In this document: positions 43,953 to 52,600 of the stretch, piece by piece
How the letters are laid out: every line of letters starts with the position of its first letter
How positions within the stretch are numbered: position 1 is the stretch's first letter
Virus record (IMG/VR): IMGVR_UViG_3300042868_007959
Location: 124,001 to 188,000 of that record
From: a virus
DNA length: 64,000 nucleotides
Strand: one strand, 5' to 3'
Notes under the pieces: model-generated
The model's database searches: none
What the model was told of the DNA's origin: nothing
What the model saw: the letters and a program-made list of their open reading frames with translations, nothing else
Position numbers and translations under genes: made by a program

Positions 43953-44459
43953 TTAGATTTGTTTATTAATAAATATATGACTTAACTCATAACCGCAGTA
44001 ATTTTTTGTATAATTTTTTTGCCCCATTCCTATTTGGATAGTATCGATGATTTTTGGAATTATTTTTCTTATGTCCACATCATATCTTACTTTAGGTGGG
44101 AAATCATTTCCAGTGAAAATCTTCTCAATTATTACTTTACCATCTAACTTAATTTGGAAGGTGAAGAAGTCTTCATTTTCATATATATCTTTTACCTCTG
44201 TATTTTCATCACTATTCTCCACAAAATAATTGTAATACTTATAAAGGTATTCATATGTATTATTTTTGAAGTGTAATTTAATTACATCAACAACATCGTC
44301 TATAATATCTCTCAACTCTATCGAATTAACACAATCTCTGTTAAAATTTTTGATTGGGAAATTTCTACCTACTATTGGATTCCCATTAATCATAAACAAA
44401 AATTCATATGGGTAACTTTGATAACTCTTTTTCGTAACTGCATTCATAACTGTATTCAT
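43953..44459 (-). CDS. Hypothetical protein between helicase and FEN nuclease
   Basis: This 168-residue protein has an internal near-duplication in design: YEFLFMINGNPIVGRNFPIKNF and FTFQIKLDGKVIIEKIFTGNDF have the same strand-loop pattern about 80 residues apart. This suggests two copies of a small beta-rich domain. Its ATG overlaps the FEN gene stop by four bases (ATGA), so it is coupled to replication genes. It could be a helicase loader or regulator by position, but there is no sequence evidence for that. Confidence 0.75.
   Translation of the reverse strand: MNTVMNAVTKKSYQSYPYEFLFMINGNPIVGRNFPIKNFNRDCVNSIELRDIIDDVVDVIKLHFKNNTYEYLYKYYNYFVENSDENTEVKDIYENEDFFTFQIKLDGKVIIEKIFTGNDFPPKVRYDVDIRKIIPKIIDTIQIGMGQKNYTKNYCGYELSHIFINKQI
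43968..43976 (-). promoter_or_regulatory. ATATTTATT motif upstream of helicase
   Basis: The minus strand reads ATATTTATTAATAAAC, 23 bases before ATG 43944. It lies inside the coding end of the preceding gene and before a replication gene, so it may be a chance match or show that the motif is not restricted to virion genes. Confidence 0.25.
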
Positions 44460-45499
44460 TTTAAACTATTATAATATTTTTTTTCTTTTTTAATTAACGA
44501 TAAAAATGGTTGTAAAAAATTTATATACCCATCTTGTCCTCCAGGTATCGCCATCATTAAACCATCTTCCATCATCATCTTTATCACGTTTTTTATTTCT
44601 CTACCTTCAGGATCAATTGTTGTGGACATTAAATAATCTATATCAGATTTTGTGTTTTCAGTTATTAAAGGTTCACTCAGATCAATTAATTTTTCATTAA
44701 CTTCAAAAATTTTGTCTTTTTGGATACCTTTAGTCACTCTATTTATAATATTGTCCAACGATTTTAAATTACTTTTTCTTTCCTTTTGTATATATTCAAT
44801 CTTACTAAAAATATACTCCAAAGTCAAAGTTTTTTCTTTAATTTCAGGAAAAAATTTAAATAGGGTTTTTTCACTTACACCTGTGATTCCTTTTATGTTA
44901 TCACTAGTGTCACCAGATATAATTTTAATTAATTTTAGATTACTATAATGATGGTTGAAGTGTTCTAAATAGTTATCTTTCGTCACTATCTTTTTAAGGT
45001 TAATTAGGTATATTGCAACCCTCTCACCTATTAACTGACACATATCTCTATCATTAGTCATTATAACAACTTTCTCATCTTCTGAGATGTTCTTTACATA
45101 ATAACCTATTAAATCATCTGCTTCGACAATATCATCACTGTACTGTCTTATAAACAATTCTTCACAATAAAATTTTACTCTTTCTTTCTGTAGATATAAA
45201 TCTAGTTCAGATGGTGGTTGATCAACATAAAAATCTTTTTCCCTATTTAATTTATAATCTTTATAAATTTCATATCTCAACCTTCCACTAAATTGACCGT
45301 CCCAAAAAACATAAACTTTATCAAATTTATATTCATTCATCATTTTTCTTAACATAGTAAGGAATTGAAAAATTCCACCTATATGGGTATCTTTATGGTA
45401 AAGATCTTTAGCCCCATAATAGGCGGTTTTAATCAATGAATCTCCATCCACTAATAAAGTTTTTTGAAACGTACTTTCTCTTTTACTTGGGATTTTCAC
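44456..45499 (-). CDS. rnh: FEN/RNase H family 5'-3' nuclease (T4 Rnh-like)
   Basis: This 347-residue PIN/FEN-fold nuclease has acidic active-site motifs LLVD18-G-D20, FWDGQF, VE126-A-D128-D129-L, ND150-RD152 and SGD197-TSD200. A helix-hairpin-helix-like GITGVSEKTLFKFFPEI follows, as in T4 RNase H and the Pol I 5' nuclease domain. It removes RNA primers and flaps. The frame begins at GTG 45499, since an in-frame TGA lies three codons upstream and no ATG fits. It shares a four-base overlap with the next gene. Confidence 0.92.
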   Translation of the reverse strand: MKIPSKRESTFQKTLLVDGDSLIKTAYYGAKDLYHKDTHIGGIFQFLTMLRKMMNEYKFDKVYVFWDGQFSGRLRYEIYKDYKLNREKDFYVDQPPSELDLYLQKERVKFYCEELFIRQYSDDIVEADDLIGYYVKNISEDEKVVIMTNDRDMCQLIGERVAIYLINLKKIVTKDNYLEHFNHHYSNLKLIKIISGDTSDNIKGITGVSEKTLFKFFPEIKEKTLTLEYIFSKIEYIQKERKSNLKSLDNIINRVTKGIQKDKIFEVNEKLIDLSEPLITENTKSDIDYLMSTTIDPEGREIKNVIKMMMEDGLMMAIPGGQDGYINFLQPFLSLIKKEKKYYNSLK

Positions 45500-45524
45500 A
45501 AACCATCATTTAATGGTTAAACAA

Positions 45525-46574
45525 TCAAACATCTGAGTAGTCAACAGGTGAATCTATAAATCCTTCTTCTACTACGTCAAAAGATACATCATCACCGAAG
45601 CCTTCAAATACTTCTGCCCAATAATCTTTATTTTCAGTTTTGTAGTCATCTATAGCCTTTTTATCATCTTCGATAAAACCATGTGTAGTTGCCAATATTT
45701 TATTATCAGCGTAACCCAAACCATTCATATGATTTTTATGAATACCTACTTTAGTTCTAATTGCGAAGTTGACTTTTCTACCTTTATTGGTTGCAGATAA
45801 TTTAGATACACTAGCACTTTTTTGGTTTCCAAATAAGAATACCAATGCACAAGATAAATAAATTGAATTTCCACCTTTTGGTTGAATTGTAGGTTGTCCG
45901 AATGGATTATCAGGTATTGCTACCCAAGGTTGGTTCACAAATATCATTGTATTTGTATATGGGTAACTTTCTTTTCTTGATGATGTAATTCTCTGAGCCA
46001 ATCCCATACCCCATTTTTCAGAAATAACTCTAGCAGTATGTTGATTACCTCCCTTACCCTCAAAACTCATTTGACAAGGTATAGTTCCTATTGAGTCCCA
46101 TAAAAATACGATATCATAAGGGATTTCACCATTCTTTTGTGCGTTTAATACTTCATTAACATATTCAAATGCTTGTTCTATAAAATCAAAACCTAATTTA
46201 TATAACAAAAATCCATCCCAATACGCACTTACCTCACCTGTTTTCTCATCTACTTCTTCAATATACTCAGTTTCTAACCCCATTTGTTTGGCGTGTTCAA
46301 AACTAAATTTTTGTTCTGTAATAATAAAAACAGGTAGGATTCCTTTTTTCTGTGCATCTACTGCACTCTTAATTAAGGCAGTAGTTTTTCCTGTGTCAGA
46401 ATGTCCTAATAACATATTAATCTGACCCATAGCTGGTCCTGGTAATCCAGTTGACTTCTGAAAGGCTTCACCTAGATCAAAGTACTTTTGTTCTTTGTAC
46501 TTATCACTAGATGAAAATTTCTTTCTTATAGAAGAGAATTCAGATACTTTTTTCTTTAATGGTGTCTTAGCCAT
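45525..46574 (-). CDS. uvsX: UvsX recombinase (RecA family)
   Basis: This 349-residue strand-exchange ATPase has a Walker A G57-HSDTGK63-T64, a Walker B IVFLWD160-S, and the RecA-type QPWVAIPDNPFGQPTIQPKGG loop region (about 225-250) near DNA-binding loop 2. An acidic C-terminus (DYSDV) follows. It drives recombination-dependent replication with gp32 and the gp46/gp47 nuclease. It follows the SSB gene by nine bases under the same host-type promoter. Confidence 0.94.
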   Translation of the reverse strand: MAKTPLKKKVSEFSSIRKKFSSSDKYKEQKYFDLGEAFQKSTGLPGPAMGQINMLLGHSDTGKTTALIKSAVDAQKKGILPVFIITEQKFSFEHAKQMGLETEYIEEVDEKTGEVSAYWDGFLLYKLGFDFIEQAFEYVNEVLNAQKNGEIPYDIVFLWDSIGTIPCQMSFEGKGGNQHTARVISEKWGMGLAQRITSSRKESYPYTNTMIFVNQPWVAIPDNPFGQPTIQPKGGNSIYLSCALVFLFGNQKSASVSKLSATNKGRKVNFAIRTKVGIHKNHMNGLGYADNKILATTHGFIEDDKKAIDDYKTENKDYWAEVFEGFGDDVSFDVVEEGFIDSPVDYSDV

Positions 46575-46583
46575 AGTTTATAA

Positions 46584-47495
46584 TTAAAATGGTAATTCAT
46601 CATCATCCTCATCCAAACTAGTTGGTGCGAAATCATCCTCATCATCATCATCATCTGATGCATCTTGACTCACCAAATCTTTTGATTTAAATGTTTCCGA
46701 TTTCATCATGTTGATCTCTTCACTCAAAGAGGCAGTTTCTTTTTCCTCTTTATCTTCTTCCGCAACAAATTTCTTTTGTTCAGAATCCCAAATAGGTGTT
46801 TTATTTGTCGCCACAATATCTAAGTACTCTTGTGGTTTTTTAGAATACACATCTCTATGTGTCTCTACATTACCAAACCACACATTCGCCTTTTCTTTGT
46901 CAGTAGTTAAAATAGAAACATCGTCAGCCATAATAGAATTTACAACACTGTGTTGTTTATCATTTCTACCTGTAGTCATTAGTAAATCTCTACCTTCTCT
47001 AGGATCACTAATATCACCTTTAAGTTTAAAAAGTGGTATGATTTTATCCATAATACCGTCACCAGTATATTTATGTTTAAATCTCCAAAACTTAACCCCA
47101 TCTTCCTCGTTATCTCTATCAATTCCTTTTACTACATAGAATTTTCTAGCGATAAACTCCTTTGCCAATTTTTTAGCTCTCTCAGAACCATCTTCGTAAA
47201 GGGCATCTTTTGCTTCACATAAAGGACAGTGTTCACCATCGTTTAAATGACTACAATAAATCTTTTCCCATTTACCATTAACTTGTTTTTCATGATAATA
47301 TACCTCGGTGAAAGGACTATTTCCATCTTTGTTAGGTAAAATCCTAAACCTTTTTGTTTGTGACTTAACACCTTTCGGTAATTTTTCACTGAAATACTTC
47401 TTCAGTCTGTCTTCACTAGACATCTTAGTAGTAGTTTTTTTATCTTCAGTATTTTTTTCGTACTGGGATAAAATTGCATCTAAAGTTTTACTCAT
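46584..47495 (-). CDS. 32: Single-stranded DNA-binding protein gp32-like
   Basis: This 303-residue protein has a zinc site in the OB-fold core (C81-SH83...H89-C90-PLC93), as in T4 gp32. It ends in a very acidic tail (DDDDDEDD and final DELPF) that recruits partners. The basic N-terminal region (about 30-52) likely gives cooperativity. It is the first gene of the gp32-uvsX-FEN-helicase run and is preceded by a strong host-type promoter, in line with abundant early or middle expression. Confidence 0.93.
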   Translation of the reverse strand: MSKTLDAILSQYEKNTEDKKTTTKMSSEDRLKKYFSEKLPKGVKSQTKRFRILPNKDGNSPFTEVYYHEKQVNGKWEKIYCSHLNDGEHCPLCEAKDALYEDGSERAKKLAKEFIARKFYVVKGIDRDNEEDGVKFWRFKHKYTGDGIMDKIIPLFKLKGDISDPREGRDLLMTTGRNDKQHSVVNSIMADDVSILTTDKEKANVWFGNVETHRDVYSKKPQEYLDIVATNKTPIWDSEQKKFVAEEDKEEKETASLSEEINMMKSETFKSKDLVSQDASDDDDDEDDFAPTSLDEDDDELPF

Positions 47496-47523
47496 TTTTT
47501 CTTTTTTAATGATTAATAATATA

Positions 47524-47554
47524 CAAATATACTCATTTTTTATCCGAAAGTCAA
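47524..47554 (-). promoter_or_regulatory. Host-type promoter for gp32/uvsX/FEN run
   Basis: The minus strand reads TTG (47554-47552), 20 bases, then TATATTTG (47531-47524). Transcription should start near 47520, about 25 bases before the gp32 ATG. It lies just past the terminator of the upstream unit. Confidence 0.78.
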
Positions 47555-47575
47555 TAATCTACAGAAAAATAAAAA

Positions 47576-47604
47576 TAAAAAAACCCCACTTTGTTAGTGA
47601 GGTT
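47576..47604 (-). terminator. Rho-independent terminator after acidic 247-residue gene
   Basis: The minus strand stem AACCTCAC/GTGGGGTT (47604-47597 with 47589-47582; seven Watson-Crick pairs and one G-T) is followed by a run of T. It lies 22 bases past the stop at 47626 and separates this unit from the gp32 promoter. Confidence 0.9.
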
Positions 47605-47625
47605 CTTAAATTTTTTCAATTTTGT

Positions 47626-48369
47626 TTAGTCTTCTTCCTTATCTTTATAATTAAAAGAACTTTTTATTTCATTCCTATCAAAATTTTCTACATCACTTTG
47701 TCTTAGAACATATTCTTCTTCGTTTTCTTCAGTGGCTTCATAACCTTCTTTGTCTTTCCAAAAATCTGTTAATTTTACACTATATGGGAATGATTGCATA
47801 GATCTCATTTCTAATCTTTCTACTGGAGTAGGATTTCTTTTTTCAATTTCCTTTTCTAAAGTTTCTATTTTATCAATTACTTTATCCATACCAGATACTT
47901 GATTTTCAAGATCTGTTAATTTTGTTAATAATTCATCCATTTTAGTACTAACTCCTTCAACTGAAGTTTTTGTTGCTTCTGTATTATCAACAATATCTGT
48001 GACATCTACCTCTACTGTATCTTCACCAGATTCAACTTCTGTATCGGCAAATTCATCTTCAATCTCCACATCCTCTTCTTCACCTTCTTCTGGTTCTTTA
48101 TCAGTTTTGGTATCTCCTTCAGGTGCAGGTGTTTCTGTTTTTGATTCGGCTCCAGGTGCGGGTGGTGGGGGTGGAGGTGTTGTAGTCTCTTCATCCGCCA
48201 CATCCATAAATGGATCATCACCAGCAGGATCTTGTTCAGTTAAAAAAGAATCATCAAGTAATAAATCACCATTCTCATCTTTTTCCTTATCTTCAGGAAC
48301 ATAAAAAGTATATTCTAAAAGTTGTTTATATCTTTTTAAATCCTCAGAAATCAATTTTTTATTATTCAT
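47626..48369 (-). CDS. Acidic Pro-rich protein with coiled coil, possible head/core protein
   Basis: This 247-residue, very acidic protein begins with a helix (KKLISEDLKRYKQLLEY) similar in style to other N-termini in this window. An acidic linker with six Pro in a row near residue 66 follows, then a Glu-rich stretch, a coiled coil (about 135-175) and a conserved-looking tail (SMQSFPYSVKLTDFW). Acidic charge and coiled coil recall phage scaffold or prohead-core proteins, but no capsid gene is in the window to support that. It is the second gene of a short late-type unit closed by a terminator. Confidence 0.75.
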   Translation of the reverse strand: MNNKKLISEDLKRYKQLLEYTFYVPEDKEKDENGDLLLDDSFLTEQDPAGDDPFMDVADEETTTPPPPPPAPGAESKTETPAPEGDTKTDKEPEEGEEEDVEIEDEFADTEVESGEDTVEVDVTDIVDNTEATKTSVEGVSTKMDELLTKLTDLENQVSGMDKVIDKIETLEKEIEKRNPTPVERLEMRSMQSFPYSVKLTDFWKDKEGYEATEENEEEYVLRQSDVENFDRNEIKSSFNYKDKEED

Positions 48370-48374
48370 AATTT

Positions 48375-48563
48375 TTATATTAAAAGTTGTCTACCATCGT
48401 TAGTTTTGTAAACTTTATTTACTCTCTCGACAATTTCTTTTCCGTCATTAATTAGACATTCATCACCAACACATTCCTCTTTTTGAGTTTTTTTGTTAGA
48501 TAAAAAATAATCTAATTCATTTTCTAAATTGTCACTATTTTTTTTATTTTTATTATCTTCCAT
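48375..48563 (-). CDS. Small hypothetical protein (62 residues)
   Basis: This 62-residue, Lys/Asn/Glu-rich protein has a CVGDEC pair near residue 33. It ends five bases before the 247-residue gene, so the two are coupled. A late-type motif lies 16 bases before its ATG. Function unknown. Confidence 0.65.
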   Translation of the reverse strand: MEDNKNKKNSDNLENELDYFLSNKKTQKEECVGDECLINDGKEIVERVNKVYKTNDGRQLLI

Positions 48564-48579
48564 AACATTTTATTTTATT

Positions 48580-48588
48580 AATAAATAT
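48580..48588 (-). promoter_or_regulatory. Putative late promoter motif ATATTTATT
   Basis: The minus strand reads ATATTTATTAATA, 16 bases before ATG 48563, in the gap between two small gene groups. It would drive the 62- and 247-residue genes down to the terminator at 47582. Confidence 0.48.
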
Positions 48589-48595
48589 CTTATTT

Positions 48596-49006
48596 TTAAG
48601 AAAAATCTTTATTTATATCTATAATTTTTAACTCATCATTTTTTATGATAATTATTTTATTCTGATACTCATCCCAGTTAATTTTATATTCTAAATAATT
48701 TATGTTTCCATTTTCTAAATTATTTAATGTTTCTATAAGTTTATTTAAGGCATTAATGGTGTAAAAACACTCACCTTTTTTGTGAACTATTATTGTTGGG
48801 GGATATATAGATGACATATCAATTTTAGTATTATCTACTAATGATACCCTATAAGTGATTATTTTTTTATTATCCTCAAAATATGAGTACTGAAATATAT
48901 TTTCTTCTGATATTTTGAATCTTTTCTGTAGATATTTTTTAAAGGTATCTACTTTATCAACATATACAAATGATGCTAATGTAATAATTTTAGTTGTTGT
49001 CTCCAT
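48596..49006 (-). CDS. Hypothetical protein (136 residues)
   Basis: This 136-residue protein, rich in Ile, Asn and Lys, starts METTTKIITLASFVYV. It overlaps the end of the upstream gene by 17 bases, which implies translational coupling. There is no recognised motif, signal peptide or membrane segment. The tail is Ile- and Lys-rich (NKIIIIKNDELKIIDI). Confidence 0.65.
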   Translation of the reverse strand: METTTKIITLASFVYVDKVDTFKKYLQKRFKISEENIFQYSYFEDNKKIITYRVSLVDNTKIDMSSIYPPTIIVHKKGECFYTINALNKLIETLNNLENGNINYLEYKINWDEYQNKIIIIKNDELKIIDINKDFS

Positions 49007-49592
49007 TTTTAATAATATAGGGGATAAGTCTGTTTTTATTTTTTATCTTAAATAAAAAATCCCTGTAATTATTAAATATCTTAGAATCTATCAAAACACT
49101 ATTTTTTAATTTTTTAATTCTATCTAATACCTTTTCTTTTTTATCATCAAAATATCCAATAATATTCAAATCGATACCAAAAATTATATTTTCACCAAAG
49201 ATATAAACCATATTATTTTCAGACATAAAAATATGTGATTCTTTTAATGTTAAGATTTTCTTTATTATTTTTTTAGTAGTTGATTTTTTACTATATAAAA
49301 TATCTAGATATACATATGGTACATTGTCACCAAAGATATTATAAGTGAACTCTTTGAACTCCTCTATATCTACTTCATAATCTACTTTTCTTTCTTTTGT
49401 GTTGAATGTCCAAAACGTTTTTTGATCAATACATTTATGTAGTATTGATATGGTATTACCATATAATTCTTTAACTAATCCCCAACCAACAATTATAGTC
49501 GGTAAGTCATTATCTATAGAGTGATAATCACTAAAATATTTAAACCCATCTATGTGGATTTCTGAACCTGATACTACATTTCCAAAATACAT
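48990..49592 (-). CDS. Hypothetical protein (200 residues)
   Basis: This 200-residue protein starts MYFGNVVSGSEIHID and contains a TTIVGWGLVKELYG-like helix near residue 35. I do not recognise the family. It is the first of a two-gene group. A TATATTTG element four bases upstream could make its message leaderless, though no -33 TTG is seen. Confidence 0.65.
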   Translation of the reverse strand: MYFGNVVSGSEIHIDGFKYFSDYHSIDNDLPTIIVGWGLVKELYGNTISILHKCIDQKTFWTFNTKERKVDYEVDIEEFKEFTYNIFGDNVPYVYLDILYSKKSTTKKIIKKILTLKESHIFMSENNMVYIFGENIIFGIDLNIIGYFDDKKEKVLDRIKKLKNSVLIDSKIFNNYRDFLFKIKNKNRLIPYIIKNGDNN

Positions 49593-49596
49593 AATA

Positions 49597-49604
49597 CAAA
49601 TATA
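49597..49604 (-). promoter_or_regulatory. Possible host-type -7 element
   Basis: The minus strand reads TATATTTG, four bases before ATG 49592. It matches TAnnTTTG but lacks a TTG at the expected upstream distance. Confidence 0.4.
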
Positions 49605-49623
49605 GTAAAAATATTTTAAAAAG

Positions 49624-52600
49624 TTAAGGTCCTGGATTAAAATAATTAATTAATGGTTCCCCATTTTTTTGTGTAAGGTTAGTTAAAACCTTTTCAAAAG
49701 TAATAAATGCATTTTCTATAGGTTTTGCATTATACTGATGAGATACCCCAATACATTTAGAATAAACGGTTGCAGAACCACTATCCAAACTAGAAAAATC
49801 ATATGCAGATTTATTATTATCTTTCAAATAATTCCACATTTTTATACTAGTTCCCATAGCAGCTACTTCTGTGTCGGATGCCACTTTAGGGTTAGTTTGC
49901 CCTAAATCTTTTAAAATATCTGTATATTGTTTCCTACCTATTACATATAAATAACCTCTAGGTTTGTATCTATATGCGTCACCTTCAAATATGTTATAGT
50001 ATTTAAGGGTTTTAATTAAATTACTTTCGTCTTTTAATAGTTTTGATAATTCTTTTTCTAATTTTTCTTTCTCAGTTTTTTCTGTGGCAATATTAATATC
50101 TAATTTAGGTAATCTTTCGTTAATTTCTTTTTTCCTATTTTCTATTTGATTGTTGATTGCGAATTCTTTTAAATCATCGTTACCTGGAATATTATATGAA
50201 ATATCATCTATACTTCCACCCGTAAAAATAGGTAGGGATAAAAGATAACCTTCAATATCTGGTGTACTTGTATTACCATAATATTTATTTTTACCTTTGT
50301 TTAATAAATCACTATTAGGGAATTGGTTTATGTATGTTTCTTTATTTTCTACACTCCATTCCATATCTTTATTTAATAAATTATTTGAATTGGATAATAT
50401 TGAAGATAAAAACATAGTTACTTGTGAATTTGTTTTTATGTTTGATCCTTGTAATAGTATTCTCGTATCATTTAGTAGTTTACCTAAAACTTCATCTGTA
50501 AATTGAGTGACCCCAATTCGTTTAAATTTATCAATTGATGTTGCATTATTACTTAGGTTATTTTCAAAATCAAATGCGTCTTTAGGGTTTAAAACACCAA
50601 TACTTAATAAACTATTTTTATTATTTAAATTAGTAAATTCTATTTTAGGTGTCTCACTACTTTCATTTAAATCGACATCTAAATCTGCAGTTATTTGTTT
50701 TGCTGGTGATGTAATATATCTAGATTGTCTTAATCCCTCAAAACTTGTAGACATTTGATTTGGTGTAATGTTATGGGTGACACTGGTGATTAAATAAGCC
50801 CCATTAAAGAATGGTACATTTTGTAAATCAAAATACATTAATGGTTGTATATTCATACAACCCATAGCCTCAACTTTGCAACTATAAGATCTAGTTTTAA
50901 ATAATTTTAATAAATCTGTCCCTACATATGACTTTTGAGTTCCACCTCTTTTATCAACTAAATCCGATATCGCTTTGAAATATTCTCCAGTCTCTCTATG
51001 TTCTTGTTGACTTAATGATACATTCTTAAAAACTGTTTGGTTTTGTGCACCAAAGGATACTCTAAATGCCACTAAAGACGATTCGTCTAGATTAATATCA
51101 CCATTTTGAGCTACCGCATCGGAAGTGGAATTTGGATCAACTAAATCTGTAGGTAAATTTCCCGTAGTCAATGAAAATCCGTCATCTTTAAAGTAGTAAT
51201 TACTCCTTTCACCAATATCTAAAGACTGAGATGCCCCACCAACATAAATACAACAAAATATCGGACCCGATGACTCATTTCTTTCTAATACTGTCTGTGG
51301 TTGAAATATCTTTGCAACTTCTTTCGCACTTTTAAAATTTATATATGTCGGTAATATCTGAAATAAAAAGTTACTATCCCTTAATAGTTTTGATATGAAG
51401 AAATATACACTAGTATTTAAATTACTCCCTAAAGTAAGAAAACTTTTTAAGTTAAAAGTCGCTTCATCACCAATGAATCTCCAACCCCTATCTATAAATT
51501 TAAAATACTCAAATAAATTTTTATCTGCTGAATCACCACATATACTAAATGAACCATCATTCCCAATCCATTTATTACTTATATTTTTAAAATAATTATA
51601 TAATTGTAACTTTATGATATTAGTACTTTTATTATCATTTTTTATCTCTTTATTTTCTTCAGTACCATTAACATTTTCTTTACCTACCTCGTTGAATTTT
51701 TTTCTAAAATTAGTAACATAATTTAAAAGAATCGATTTATCTACAACTAATCCCTTTTTAGTTTTATTCTGATCAATTTTAGTTTTATCAAAAATATCGG
51801 GATTTAATAAAATTAAATCTGTTGTTTCTATTATTTTTTGAAAGATAAAAGATTTTGCGTTCTTTTTTTCTTCTTTTGTTAATGTAGGTTCTGTTATAAT
51901 ATCTGGAATATATAATTTCATATTCCTCTCAAAAGTGCCATTTTTTGTAGAATTAAAATTATCACTATCTACCCAATTTTTAAATTTATTAATAAGGGTA
52001 TCTTTAACAGATTTAGGTAAATATATTAACTCATCTTCCAATAACTCATTATCAATTTTATCCAATGTTTTATTATCTTTTATTAATTTATATCCAATTT
52101 TATTTAGGTAACAATTAGATGGAGTACTAAATAGACTATAATTTTTTTGTGGTGTTGTTGGAAATGTTAGAGGATCAGCATTAGTTATTGATTCTTCATA
52201 TCTCCATAATAAAGCACCGATATAATAAACATAAAATTTAGGTAAGTTTATTATTCTAGCACCATCTTTTACTGTGGAATCAAAAACTGATTGTATAAAA
52301 CCTTCTTTAAAGTTTCTAAATGGAAAAGTAGATAATAATAATAATGCTCTAGAATAGTTAGATGCTTGTATATCATATAAATCTGAATATGTTAATACAT
52401 CTTCATAATCAGTAGAACTATTAGAAGCGTTTTTAAAATATGTTCTATTAAGATACGTACTGTTATATGTAGTACCACTAGGATTTATATCCTCTAATGT
52501 GGACTTGTTTAAATTTCCTAATATTTCATTATTACTAGATTTTAATATATTATTACATATATCTTTATACCAAACATTATACGAATTATATGTGGTAAAA

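Noticed and set aside
47999-48304. Ser-rich plus-strand frame of 101 codons
   Set aside because: It is the antisense shadow of the acidic Pro/Glu-rich gene; low-complexity composition explains it.
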